In this document: positions 43,975 through 55,209 of the stretch, in pieces
Numbering within the stretch: the stretch's first letter is position 1
How the letters are laid out: every line of letters starts with the position of its first letter
Source: Chlorocebus sabaeus
Taxonomy: Eukaryota > Chordata > Mammalia > Primates > Cercopithecidae
Length of the DNA stretch: 64,000 nt
NCBI RefSeq assembly: GCF_047675955.1
Contig: NC_132925.1
Location: 77,319,622 to 77,383,621, forward strand
Direction of reading: 5' to 3'
Notes under the pieces: model-generated
Seen by the model: the letters and a program-made list of their open reading frames with translations, nothing else
What the model was told of the DNA's origin: nothing
The model's database searches: none
Program-made: the position numbers and the translations under genes

Positions 43975-46900
43975 ACTAATGTCACTTTTAATTCCTTTTT
44001 AAAACTTAGAGTTAAATCCCTCTGAGTAGTCATTTTGTCCTGTCTGTGTTTAGCCCACTGATAAGATAAAATAGCAATGGTCTTCCAGGAAGAACCTCCA
44101 GTTTTCCTCCTACCAAACTTTGAGAGACCATAGCTGGAGATCTGGGTGGGAAACATGACTTTTCCTGCAGCTGGGAGACTGCTGGTCTCTGATGCACACA
44201 TGTTCTTTTCTTTTTATTGGGCATTGTTCAGTGTCTTCATGTTTTTGAAGACGTTCCACAGCCTCAAATCCATAAACTTCAGAACCACCTCAGATTCAAA
44301 AGGTGAAAGGCCCTTACTCAGAATTTCAAAACAAGTTCTTATCCTAGACAAAGAAAGGAGTCGACTCTATTTGGAGCTTTCCAGTCCAAGTATATGTCAC
44401 CGTTTAAATAAATAAAAAGACACAAACTCTCTGGATTGGTTCAGCTGGGCTGGGAGCCCTGTGATAAGAGGTCACTGGTGTGAGTTACTATGGTAATTGA
44501 GTAGTATCAGCAATAGTTTTGCTCTCATGAGCATTAAAGCACATAATAATAGGCAAACAACAGTGGTTAAAGCAAGCAGGTAGGATTACTATGTTCTTTT
44601 GTCAGAAGTATATAATGTCTTGTAGTCAGTTTTAAAGACTTCTCAACCCCCAAATCCACCCCACCGTCACCTGCTGAGTAATTTTGTATGCTTAATCTCC
44701 TGCCCTCAACTCCAAGCTCTCTGCTAATTTGAGGCAAATGGGTATTTCTGACATTAAATAGGGCAGCAAGGAAGCTCTGACCTAGAAAACCCGCATTCTG
44801 AAGCACTGAGAAAAATATTCTTTCAACAATTTTGTTAAGATTCTTTTGAATGACGAGGGAAAAAGAAAAATAGCTTTCACCGAAACAGGAGGTTGCAACC
44901 TCCCAAGGAAGGGTATTTTGCAGAACAAGAAAAAAGGAAAGAAAAAAGAAAGAAAGAGAAACTTGCAGAGCATCCCCACTCCCAACTTCCCCCATAAAAC
45001 TTGTCACTTCGCATTGCCATCCGCTACCCCAACAATAATCACTCCGTGCCTATTGCTAATTGCAAGCACAGCTGAGGCCCAGCGGGGAACCCTTGCACAG
45101 TCTCAGGCCTTTATACGAGGCTCAATCTGTTGTATGGCACTTGTTCACACACAAAAAAACTACCAGCAAAGGCAGAAAGAGGCAGAGTCACAGGTTTCTT
45201 GTAATCCCTCTGCCTCCCCGCTGACAGCCCAGCCCTAGAAGCATTCCTGGTTTTGTCCTCTTCTTTACAAAATCTGAAGTGACCTTAAGCTACGAGCATG
45301 TCAGCTTTTGAATGTCGAGTTGCCGGCTTCTTCAGGTGCATTAAGGAGTGGGGGGGCTACATCTGGCTTCTGCGTGTCTGTTTGCAGCACCCCTGGGGCG
45401 AGCTGTGGCTTCCTGTAACATGTAAAATATGAGTGTGAACTCAGGGTTCATGGCAAGGAACAGGAGGTCATGCCTCCATTCAGTTCTAAGTAAAGAAACT
45501 GGGAGTTTGCAGATGTTTTTCTGTATGTGTAATGACACCAACCCCCTCCCCAGCCACCGAGCAACCGAGCGCCGTTTTTTGATAAAATGTGCCACAATCA
45601 GTGTGCTACTTGCAGATTTATTCATATCAATTTTTGCAATTTATATATTCAGAGACAAGATTGCTATTTCGGCAACTTTATGTTGGATGTCGTACGTTTG
45701 CGTGTAGAGAAAGAGGGAAAGAAGTATGGGGCGGGGAGGGTGGGCAGAGAAAGAAAAGAAATTAAGCCTGTGCCTCAGGCCACCAGCTGGGGTGTTGTCA
45801 AGGAGACAAAGCATCAGACGGGAGGGTCTGTGTCCCGCTTCTGCCCAGCGGTCACTTCCTGCCCAGACTTGGAGCTGGGATATCTATTGCTTCTGGCCCA
45901 GAGGAAGGCCCATGAATGGCTACTTTCAGAGGAGAGTGGGTATAGTGGGGTTGGGAACAATCTCCCAGTAGACAAGGCCCAGACCACTTGAAGAAAGGCC
46001 TTCCCGTCCTCCCTGGAGGTCAAGAACAGGTAGGCCCGAGAAGAGTTTTGGTGTGGCCTCTATTTGGGCCTAGTTGGGGGGCTCCCAGCCCTTCCTTCCC
46101 ACCTTGCCACCCTCTGAGATGAGAAGGGAATTAAGCCTCCTGCAAAATTCCCGCTTGCAGAAATTTCTATTCCCAGACCCCAAAGCCTCACACTGTATTT
46201 TCACCAACAGAAGACATTGGTTGGGCGAACAGGGAGATTAATCCTCCCAAGCCTGGGGAATAAATGCTCCTCAGTGGGACAGTGTTAATTGCTGAGCTTG
46301 GTGCAAAGATCATTTTGAGGCATTTAAGAAATACATGATTTTTATTAGTATAACTGTTCCACGTAGGAGTTATTTTTCAGCAAAGGGCAAAAGCTTTGCC
46401 TGCCTTGCATTATTAGCCTAATTCTACTTAATTGTTTCCTAAAATAAGGGCTTCCTGAACACACATTCCAAACCTTAATAAGTCTGTTGTGGTGGGAGTG
46501 ATTCTGGATGGAGAGCTGTTGCCCTTTTGGGCAACTGGGGTCTCAGGGTTGAGTATTGCTTGAGCAGATCTGTGCTTGAAAAATTGGAGCGGGGGCTGGT
46601 CGATAAGGGACAGGGGAGTCTCTGTGAAAACATATGAGGTGACGTGGTACACAGTGTAAAAAAAAGCATCCTTTTCTTGTTGTTTGGACCCAATCCTCTA
46701 TGAGGATTCTCAGTTCTCATCTCTGGGCTTCATTTAATTCTATTTCACAGATTTAGAAATGTTGGCCCTGTGGCATGTTTTAAATAAACCAAATAAATGA
46801 CTGAGCAAATGCTACCAGATTTGTTCTTTGTTCTTCATAATCTCAAAATTCCGTGGAGCCTTGAGAGTTTGAGAAATTGCCTTGGTCCTGGGATTAAATG

Positions 46901-47050
46901 AAATGACCAAACTCATCTTACAAAGACATTTTTTTGTTTGCTTTTTTAAAGTGTAGTTGGGTGTGCCAGATGAGACTATGTACATTGCTACGTATCTGTT
47001 CTTTCTTAGGCAAAGTTTCATTTTAAGTATGGGAAGTGATTTTTATTTAC
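43975..47050. other. Intron, 3 kb without dated transposons
   Basis: Purine-rich patch at 44929-44960. The block at 45540-45710 is repeat-free and looks conserved. Several overlapping open frames (up to 146 codons) have no family resemblance or splice context. Confidence 0.4.
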
Positions 47051-47054
47051 CATC

Positions 47055-47580
47055 TTTCTTTTAATTGTCATAAAAGCACGTAACAAAAAATATACTGTCT
47101 TAACTATCTCCAAGTGTACAGTTCAATAATATTATATAGATTCACAGTGTTGCGCAACCTATCTGTAGACGTCATTTCATCTTGTAAAACTGAAACTCTC
47201 TACCCATTAAACAACTCACTTTTCCCCCTCGCCTTAGCCCCTGGCAACACTGTTCTACTTTCTGTTTCCATGAACTTGACTGTTCTAGATATCTCATATA
47301 AATCACAGTTTTTATCTTTTCGTGACTGGCTTATTTCATTTTGCATAATGTCTTCAAGGGTTATCTATATCATAGCATGTGACAGGATTTCCTTCCTTTT
47401 TAAGGCAGAGTAATATTCCATTGTATGCGTATACCACATTTTGTTTACCCACTCATCCCCTGATGGACACCTGGGTTGCTTCTACCTTCCGGCTATTGTG
47501 AGTAAAGCTGCTACGAACATGAATGCAGGAATATCTCTTCTAGATCCTACTTTCAATGTTTTTGCATCTATACTCAAAAG
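47055..47580 (-). mobile_element. Old L1 (L1M-type) 3' part, reverse
   Basis: AAGTGTACAGTTCAATAATATT, CTTGTAAAACTGAAACTCTC, GACTGGCTTATTTCATTTTGC, AGTAATATTCCATTGTATGC and GATGGACACCTGGGTTGC are the complement of the L1M ORF2 end and 3'UTR. Many stops; no intact frame. Confidence 0.92.
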
Positions 47581-47595
47581 TTCCGCTTTTGAGTA
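47571..47595. repeat. Perfect 10-bp inverted repeat at the L1 edge
   Basis: TACTCAAAAG, 5-base loop TTCCG, then CTTTTGAGTA. Confidence 0.9.
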
Positions 47596-47599
47596 AGAA

Positions 47600-49698
47600 T
47601 AAAGGTACTTACTCAGGTTGTGGGAACTGGAAGAGTGATATTTGCTTTTGGGTTGGAGGCAGTATTCCTAATTGAAAATTCACATCTGTGCCTCTGCTTT
47701 CCCATCTTATGCCTTTGTGTCTTTAAGTCGGTATCAATGAGTTGAACTTTGGCTTAGTTTTCTCATTTGAAGGTGGTACACCATTTCCAGCAATATCTCA
47801 TGATTATTAGGAAAGATAGCCTTTTTGAGACCATCACACCTCCTCACTGATGACCACTTGCCACATTGAAAAGTGGGATTGGGTAGAATAAAGGGGGATT
47901 TTGTAACTTGTTGGGTTTTAGACAATCAGATTGATGCAGAAGCAACATAGTTATTTGTATTCTGGCTTTGGCTAGCTAAAAATTCCCCACAAGATATGTC
48001 TTCCAGAGAGAGACCCCTAGACAGTTCAGAGAAGCTAAACTTTGGATTAAACTCCCCTGCTTGATTTGCTTTTAGAAAGGATCTTTCCGGACTCTTACCT
48101 CCCCCTTGAAATTTCCCCCATGCAACAGGACTGACTTGGGTTAGAAGGCTGAAATGCATTAAGTCAGGAGTCTACATGTGGATTCATCCCTTTAATTATT
48201 CGTTTGAAATTTTGATGCTAAAGAATTACTTATTACACATTTTACAGAGTTGAAGTTTGGTCGTGAATAGATAACTGCTTATCTTAATAAAAAATCAAGA
48301 TACTTAGGACCTTCCTAAGGAGGTTAAAATAATGATCCCAAATGCTAAATCCCTTATACCTTCCTACAGAAGCAGCAAATACTTTAAGCAGTAACAATTT
48401 AAATATATCTTTTAAATTATTATGTCTTTTGCATTATCTCTTCCTAATGAGAAAAGGCTAAAGGCAAAGGAGGAGCTGAATTCTCTCGGCAGCAGGTTAT
48501 GGAAAGCCATAGTATCTGAAACTGTGGTTGTAGCACGTTGTCTCAGGCTCCTCCATCAGTGAGTCCTCAGGGAGCTGCCATCCAAACTTTAGGACCTGGC
48601 CATCCTGAAGAGCCACAGCACTGATAGCTTTGTAAAGACTTCAGTGGCATGGGTTTTTAGGTATCCAGAGAATTACGTATGTAAAAAAAAAAAAAAATCC
48701 TACCCTCAACTAAAAATGACACTTAGGGCAGCTGAGAAGGTCATTCTGATTATCTGTACCCTCTGATTTCGGTGTCTGTTTAGAGTTTTGGTGTCTGATT
48801 ATAGCTTTGTGCTGTTAGCTGCGCGTCCTGAAGCTGTGACTGGGAAATACCCATTTCTAAGAGCAGTTGTTTTGAAGGATGAAATCCTGAATTATAGCAA
48901 CACTCAAGTAAGGCAGAAGATTGTATCTTTCAACGGCATACTGGTTTTTGAACGCATTTGGATGATATGCCCTTTTAGAAAGTATTTCTTCAGCCCTTGG
49001 GGAGCTTTGACAAATTCGGAAACTTGCTATGAACTGCATGCCGTCCTTTAGTGCTTTGCCCACTTGGCATAGATGGCTTGAACGTGCCAGGGTTTCTTTG
49101 TCAGACCCTCTGTGAATCTTTGATTAGAACACCAAATACAACCAGATCCCTGGTGATCATTAGACCTGAGAGACCCAGGGGGCTGTGGAATTTTGGCTTA
49201 GGCTAACGAAGCTACAGCGACTTTGGTGGAAGTCTAAAGAAACCCTGAATGATGCTTTTCACATGTTCTTTAATTGCCCAAATTGTAAGGAAGAAATACG
49301 CATTGAAAGCTTCAAACATAAAATATTTCATTACAGTATTTCAATATAGCAATTGAAATAGGTTGTAGGGGTTTTTTCCCTTAACAAATAATAGTTCACT
49401 TTGTCACCAAAAACAAAATGAAGAACTGAGTCACATGGGTGTGGTCAAAGTATTATCTTCCTTTTTGACTCCTTGCCAACAAACAAAATGTTATTTCATT
49501 AGCCCCTCTAGGCAAGATGCTGTGCCAGTCTCTGAGGTGTGGCTGTGTTGGGTTAGAGAAAGAAAACTTTCCAGAGAAAATATAAAAATCTTCCAGCATT
49601 CAGTTCAAAAACACCGGATGGTTACCAAACAGTTACCAAATTACCTGCTTGTTCAGGCATTTTTAGAAAAACAGAAGCTACTCAAAAAGTGGGGTTTG
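47600..49698. other. Intron, unique sequence
   Basis: No transposon recognised. A-run at about 48681-48695. Contains the first copy of a local duplication (49029-49089). Confidence 0.45.
49029..49089 (+). repeat. Local duplication, copy 1
   Basis: Shares ATGAACTGC, TTTAGTGCTTTGC and ATAGATGGCTTGAAC with 50419-50477 in the same order and orientation, about 1.4 kb apart. Confidence 0.65.
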
Positions 49699-49981
49699 TT
49701 TGTTTGTTTGTTTGTTTTCTCAGAGACAGGGTGGAGTACAGTGGCACAATCATAGCACTGGAACCCCAAACCCCTGGGCTCAAGCAATCCTCCCACCTCA
49801 GCCTCCTGAGTAGCTAGGACTACAGGCACACACCACCATACTTGGCTAATTTATAATTTTTTGTAGAGATGGTGTCTCACTGTGTTGCTCAGGCTGGTCT
49901 CAAACTCCTGGCCTCAGGTGATCCTCCCTTTTTAGCCTCTTAAAGTGCTGGGATTACAGGCATGAGCCACTGTGTTTGGCC
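49699..49981 (-). mobile_element. AluJ-type, reverse
   Basis: (TTTG)n tail at 49699-49719, then GAGACAGGGTGGAGTACAG (a deletion near the end), GGGCTCAAGCAATCCTCCC and GAGCCACTGTGTTTGGCC. Confidence 0.92.
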
Positions 49982-50074
49982 TGCCGCTCAGAAAGTTTTG
50001 TACAACCCTGAGTAGCTCACACTTAAGGAGATGTGATTTCTTATTTGGGAAGTGGGGTAGGACAGCATGGCTCA

Positions 50075-50280
50075 GATAATAATACCCAATACTTAGTATG
50101 TGCCTGGCACTGTAATAAGCACTCAGCACCTAAATAACTCATTTAATCCTAAGTAAGTTTTATTATTATCTCCTCTTACCAGATGAGAAAACTGAAGCAC
50201 AGTGGTGTTAGGAATTTGTCAGGATCCAAACACAAGTGGTCTGAGTCAAGTGCATTTTCTTAGCCACAGGTTACACTGCC
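50075..50280 (-). mobile_element. MIR, reverse
   Basis: TATGTGCCTGGCACTGTAATAAGC, ACTCATTTAATCC and CAGATGAGAAAACTGAAGC are a clear reversed MIR. Confidence 0.88.
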
Positions 50281-50304
50281 TTTCAGAATTTTAAATCGAT
50301 GCTC

Positions 50305-50400
50305 CATCTCTTGCTAGCTGCTAGACCACTTTACTTTTGGGTCTCGGTTTCCTCATCTGTGAAGTGAAACTATGGATGATGGCAAAGATTCAGCTACAGC
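50305..50400 (+). mobile_element. MIR fragment
   Basis: TTGCTAGCTGCTAGACCAC and CTCGGTTTCCTCATCTGTG follow MIR sense. Confidence 0.65.
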
Positions 50401-50418
50401 ACTGTTTAGAATTTAGAC

Positions 50419-50477
50419 ATGAACTGCCCAGGCATTTAATGCTTTGCTTTCCTAATATAGATGGCTTGAACATGCCA
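50419..50477 (+). repeat. Local duplication, copy 2
   Basis: ATGAACTGC, TTTAATGCTTTGC and ATAGATGGCTTGAAC match 49029-49089. Confidence 0.65.
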
Positions 50478-50611
50478 CTTTCAAAGGAAATACATGTTTA
50501 GAAATGAGCTAACAAGAGAACTCAGTTCCTAGTGAATTTCCTATCACTCAGGATGGAGATATATTGGACTGAGTCACAAGTTTTCAATCAAAGAAGGTGT
50601 GTGAAGGTGTG

Positions 50612-50639
50612 AACCATACCATTTCTGCATGGTATGGTT
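50612..50639. repeat. Perfect 11-bp inverted repeat
   Basis: AACCATACCAT, loop TTCTGC, ATGGTATGGTT. No transposon arms recognised. Confidence 0.92.
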
Positions 50640-50748
50640 ATTTGTTCTTAGGCCAAACACTATTATTTTTTAAAGAGCTCATTTTTATGATATTGGGCTA
50701 AATATTTCCCTCGCTTACAGGTATGGGGCAACATATCTTGTTGGGAGT

Positions 50749-50780
50749 ATGTGTGTGTGTATATGTATGTGTGTGTGTGT
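50749..50780. repeat. Interrupted (GT)n
   Basis: GTGTGTGTGT, ATATGTAT, GTGTGTGTGTGT. Confidence 0.9.
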
Positions 50781-50784
50781 TGCT

Positions 50785-51588
50785 AAAAGTGATTTACTAC
50801 AGTATGTATGTGTTTTATACTTCAGTAAAATTTTCCTGTGAAGAAAAAAGCAACACAGGAAGAACTGAGTTTGGATTAGACTATTTTGACTGGATTTGTG
50901 ACTTTGCCTAAAACTCTTCTCTTCTAGTACTTCCTGATGACATTTTTAATTTCACATGAGACAATTTTTTCCCTTGACCTGAAAAGGCTCTACCATTTTG
51001 CTCCCTTTATTCACTAAAAATTTTAAAGCCTATGATATATAATTTTTCAGAAATTTTGATCAATGTTATAGCTTTTCTATCTCTGAAACTGTTAGGAATA
51101 TTCAATCATTGTGATGAAGGCAACTTTTCTAGTTTCTCCCACTAGCAATTGATGAGTTACCAATCTAAAATAAAATAAGAAGACGAGGTAGAATGATAGG
51201 GGAGAAGAAAAATTGTGTTGATGTTAGTTAAGAAATAGTAGCCTTCAGCCTCGTTCACCTTTTTCTAATCATTTCCCTTAAGAGTCAGCAATGATTGTCT
51301 CTCATCCATCAATTCTTAAGGCTGTTGAGTGGTTTTCCATGGGGATGCCCCTGAGTCCCCACACTCTGCTTAGCAGCTTCCTATGCTCATAAAATGTAGA
51401 ATCTTTTCAACACCATGCCAAGCTCAGGCTCTGAGAGAAACACTTTCAACAGCATTGTCCTACCCACACACTTCTTTGAGAACTTCAGAGTTGAATGAAT
51501 TTGCTCTAGGGACACCTAGGACTAGAGCTGTTTCTGTGTAACCAATCCATTACTTCTATAAAGTACCAAGTTGAATGCAAACAACCTA
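50785..51588. other. Intron, unique sequence
   Basis: Nothing recognised. Confidence 0.45.
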
Positions 51589-51589
51589 T

Positions 51590-51815
51590 ACAGATTTAGT
51601 GGCAAATAACGAACTTAAAACTTGTCCCACCACTTACTAGTTGTGTGACGATAGGCTGCTTATGTAACCTATCTATGCCCTTTTCTCTCATCTACAGAGC
51701 AAGGCTGTTAATAGTGTCAACATCTTGAGTTCAATTCAATGATTGAACTATATAATGCTTGTAGTATATTTTGTGCAGTGCCTGAACATTATAAGAACTC
51801 CATGTTCAATGAGTA
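51590..51815 (+). mobile_element. MIR
   Basis: CCACCACTTACTAGTTGTGTG, ACGATAGGCTGC and GCAGTGCCTGAACATTATAAG follow MIR sense. Confidence 0.82.
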
Positions 51816-51819
51816 GGCA

Positions 51820-52770
51820 ACTATTTTTATGAATTGTACATGCACGTGAGTGCATGTGGGTGTGTATTAGGAATCCTTACAAAATAGTACTTTGCTGAAA
51901 ACAGTAGACTCTAAAGTCCTATGGAATGGTCTGGTCTGACAGGGGTTTGTGTAAGTTAAAGGGATAAATTACCCTTGTGACAAGTGAGTATGAAAATACA
52001 GTCAGCGGTGCTGTCTCCTCGCAGCCACTACTCCCTGTTTCCACTGCCACTCATCTGTGATATGTAGCTTGCTCTGAAAACAAATGTACCATTAACAGTA
52101 ATGTCTTTTTAGGATATCAAATTAACATCAAGATGTTGGGGGTCAGGAATTAAGACTCATGTAAATGAGGGTGGCTCTCATGACAGAAGACATAACTGCA
52201 GTAGCAATCATTGTGGCAACACTCTATATAGCTGATTAGATATTATCCAGAACTCAATTAAAGCCCATTTTCTGTGAATCCTATAATGTCCAATAAGGTG
52301 TTAATTACTCATCTTGTCTCTCAAGCCCACATCCCTTCCAGGGGGTGAAGTTTCCAGGGGAACAGTGAACCCAGGAGCAGGGCTAGGAAGAGGTAAATGA
52401 GCAACTTTTCGATCACAAAATTTAAGGGAGAACCAAAAAAATGTAGCAATAAAGATAAATAACATTTTAATACAACATTTTTATAAAATCAAAATTAGTG
52501 CAAAAAGTCCATGATGACTGAAATATCAAAATTTTAATTAAAGACAGGATCTGATCCTGCGCTTGTACAACCCTGCCCTATTCCCTCACCCTAATCCTGG
52601 CCTTAGTGAACCCGAATGTTAAAGAAGAAACATTCTATGTTTAAGGATTTCTCTACATGAAGTCAGTATGTTTGCAGGGCAGAATGGGTGACCCAAGTGT
52701 ATCTGCATATTAATGATCTACGCTTCTACTAGAAAGGGAGGATCAAAAAAAACGTCTTTCTGTCACATAT
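51820..52770. other. Intron, unassigned sequence
   Basis: 52430-52620 has a base pattern like an old repeat but I cannot name it. No exon. Confidence 0.35.
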
Positions 52771-52783
52771 TGAAAATATGTCT

Positions 52784-53084
52784 GGCTGGGCGCAGTGGCT
52801 TATGCCTGCAATCCCAGCACTTTGGGAGGCCGAGTTGGGTGAATCATGAGGTCAGGAGATCGAGACCATCCTGGCTAACATGGTGAAACACCACCTCTAC
52901 TAAAAATACAAAACAAAAAAATTAGCCGGGCATGGTGGTGGGTGCCTATAGTCCCAGCTACTGAGGAGGCTGAGGCAGGAGAATGGTGTGAACCCAGGAG
53001 ACGGAGCTTGCAATGAGCCAAGATCCTGCCACTGCACTCCAGCCTAGGTGACTAAGCAAGACTCTGTCTCAAAAAAAAAAAAAA
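52784..53084 (+). mobile_element. AluY-like, first of a tandem pair
   Basis: GGCTGGGCGCAGTGGCTTATG to A14 tail, with the AluY-type GGAGATCGAGACCATCC. Preceded by GAAAATATGTCT (52772-52783) and followed by GAAAGTATTTCC (53085-53096). Confidence 0.93.
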
Positions 53085-53099
53085 GAAAGTATTTCCATG

Positions 53100-53404
53100 G
53101 GCCGGGTGCAGTGGCTCACACCTGTAATCCCAGCACTCCGGGAGGCCAAAATGGGCAGATCACCTGAGGTCAGGGGTTCAAGACCAGCCTGGTGAATGTG
53201 GCAAAACCCCATCTCTACTAAAAATACAAAAACTTAGCTGGACATGGTGGCTTGTGCCTGTAGTCCCAGCTACTCAGGAGGCTGAGGCAGGAGAATCACT
53301 TGAATCTGGGAGACGGAGGTTGCAGTGAGCCAAGATCGTGCCACTGCTCTCCAGCCTGAACACAGAGTGAGACTCTGTCTCAAAAAAAGAAAAACAAACA
53401 AAAA
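53100..53404 (+). mobile_element. AluS-type, second of a tandem pair
   Basis: GGCCGGGTGCAGTGGCTCAC to an A-rich tail with CAAACAAAAA. Followed by GAAAGTGTGTCTATGA, a third imperfect copy of the target sequence. Confidence 0.93.
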
Positions 53405-53439
53405 GAAAGTGTGTCTATGATGTTTCTGAGAGGAATAAC

Positions 53440-53655
53440 AAAGTGGGTAAATTTTATTGAGTCCTTGCTATGTGACTCACTCTGCTAGGCACCCCACATA
53501 AATGATTTCTTTTAATGCTCGCAGTAATCCCGTGAAGAAAGTACTGGTATTAACTCCCAGAGGAGACTGAGGGCCAGAAAATTAAGTAATTTCCTTGAGG
53601 TTACCCAGCTAATAAGTAGCCAACGTAGGCTGAAGCTGTAACTCACCCTACAGGG
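53440..53655 (-). mobile_element. MIR, reverse
   Basis: GTCCTTGCTATGTGACTCAC, AGGGCCAGAAAATTAAG and GAGGTTACCCAGCTAATAAG are reversed MIR. Confidence 0.82.
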
Positions 53656-53935
53656 TTTGAAAAATCACTCATTCTGTGTCTGAATCTTTTTAATTCAAGA
53701 CTTACATCTAGGTCAATATAGTTTAAAATGTGCTTTAGGAACCCAAAGTTTGGGTTATGATCTACCAGAAAACAACTTTACAACACAATTGCACAGTTAA
53801 GGAGCTACTTGTGTGTCCTATAAGGCATGCATATCATTCCAGAAATATTCCAGTGGGAATAATTTTCTTCACCACCACATGACTTTCCCTGGTAACGTGT
53901 TCCACTTTCTCCCTTGTTTTGGGGGATCTTTTAGG

Positions 53936-54012
53936 TTGAGAGAGGGAGAGAAAAAAGAGAAGAAAGACGATGATGATGATGGTGATGATGATGACGATGA
54001 TGATGATGATGT
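53936..54012. repeat. GA-rich tract followed by (GAT)n
   Basis: Purine tract to 53966, then about 14 GAT/GAC units. The open frame with many Asp codons here is a product of the repeat. Confidence 0.93.
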
Positions 54013-54027
54013 TGATTGCAGTGGTGG

Positions 54028-54245
54028 AAGTGGTGGTAGCTAACATTTATTGAGGCCTTATGTGCCAAATACTGTTGTGAGTGCTTTGTGAGCGTGATTT
54101 CATTTACCCATCAGAAAAAGCCTATAAAAGGCTGGTTAGACCCCATTTTCATCAGGAAACTGAGTCTCTGAGAATGTAAGTAACTTGCCCAAGATCACAA
54201 ACCCAGGTGGATGTTAGGGCCTGTGCTCCTAACCTCTACACTGTA
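54028..54245 (-). mobile_element. MIR, reverse
   Basis: TAGCTAACATTTATTGAGGCC, CATCAGGAAACTGAGTCTC and AACTTGCCCAAGATCAC are a clear reversed MIR. Confidence 0.9.
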
Positions 54246-54249
54246 GAAA

Positions 54250-55100
54250 GAAAGAAGAATTAAGTGGCAAATTTTTAGATCAGCCTTCCAGCTTCTTTTA
54301 AATAGAGCCTTCAGATCCAGTTCAGCTATTGAAGAAGTTCCCACCTTTCCAAGAGCCCTGTTGTCTATGATGGGCATCCTTTTGAGTGACAAGTTCAAAA
54401 CCTTCACAGAATTTTCCCCAGAGGGCATATTTTAAAGGAGCCCATGCTGTTGGGGGCTTTATTTCTTTAGTGGTGTTTTTTTAGGATTAAAGTAGCTTTA
54501 TTTAGCAAGTTTCAAATTAATATACTTGAATTAAGGGAAGGCAGTAAAGGAGTAGAAATTATACTTAAATACTTAGTACATGTCGTCAGCCCACAGTTCT
54601 TATCTCTGCAGACTTAGAGTATATTTTACCGAAAAGTTAGTGCCCAGGTGTTAGGGTAGCTCTGGAAAAGGCATATCTGAACCAAGGACTAAACAAAATG
54701 GGGAGGACTTACAATATTTTATTAATTTCCTCTTTTGAAGAATCATAACAAATCTGCTGCATTCCCATCCATCTCAAATAAAACAAATCCAGTTAATAAG
54801 CACTGTAAGCCCCGTGAGGAAGAGCAGAACAACCCAGACACCAAAGATTGTGCTGATAAATGTTTAATGACTGGCTTTCTGGGAGGCAAAAAGCCCTGGT
54901 TTGTGGCATTTGCCAATTCCCATGATGATAAAATCCCCACGAAGGCCTATTTCTAGCTATCAATGTGATATCCCTAAATGCGGAGTTGGGAAGAGATGTG
55001 CAAGATCGGCTGTCATGACCAGCAAACACACTACTCCATCCCTTATGGAGGAGGAATGGAAGACAGTCCGCTCTTTCAATGCAGTGGCTATCGTGGAGAG
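54250..55100. other. Intron; 54735-55030 may be an old repeat
   Basis: Open frames on both strands overlap at 54735-55212, which is more likely low stop-codon density than coding. CCCTGGTTTGTGGCATTTGCC has the feel of an old transposon. Not resolved. Confidence 0.35.
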
Positions 55101-55104
55101 CTCC

Positions 55105-55205
55105 TGCTTCTGGAGGCACTCACTGTGTGACACTGGGCAAGTCACTTCACCTCTCTGTGCCTTTGTTTCCTCCTCTACAACAGATAATGTGGAAGATCCC
55201 CTGTA
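55105..55205 (+). mobile_element. MIR core
   Basis: GTGACACTGGGCAAGTCAC and TCTCTGTGCCTTTGTTTCCTC follow MIR sense. Confidence 0.85.
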
Positions 55206-55209
55206 CCTC

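Noticed and set aside
44567..45991. Cluster of 130-146 codon open frames on both strands
   Set aside because: Overlapping in several frames, no family resemblance, no promoter or poly(A) layout; lies in an intron.
53813..54043. Open frame with a long Asp run, resembling an acidic protein
   Set aside because: Produced by the GAT repeat; unrelated to the true acidic tail of CADPS.
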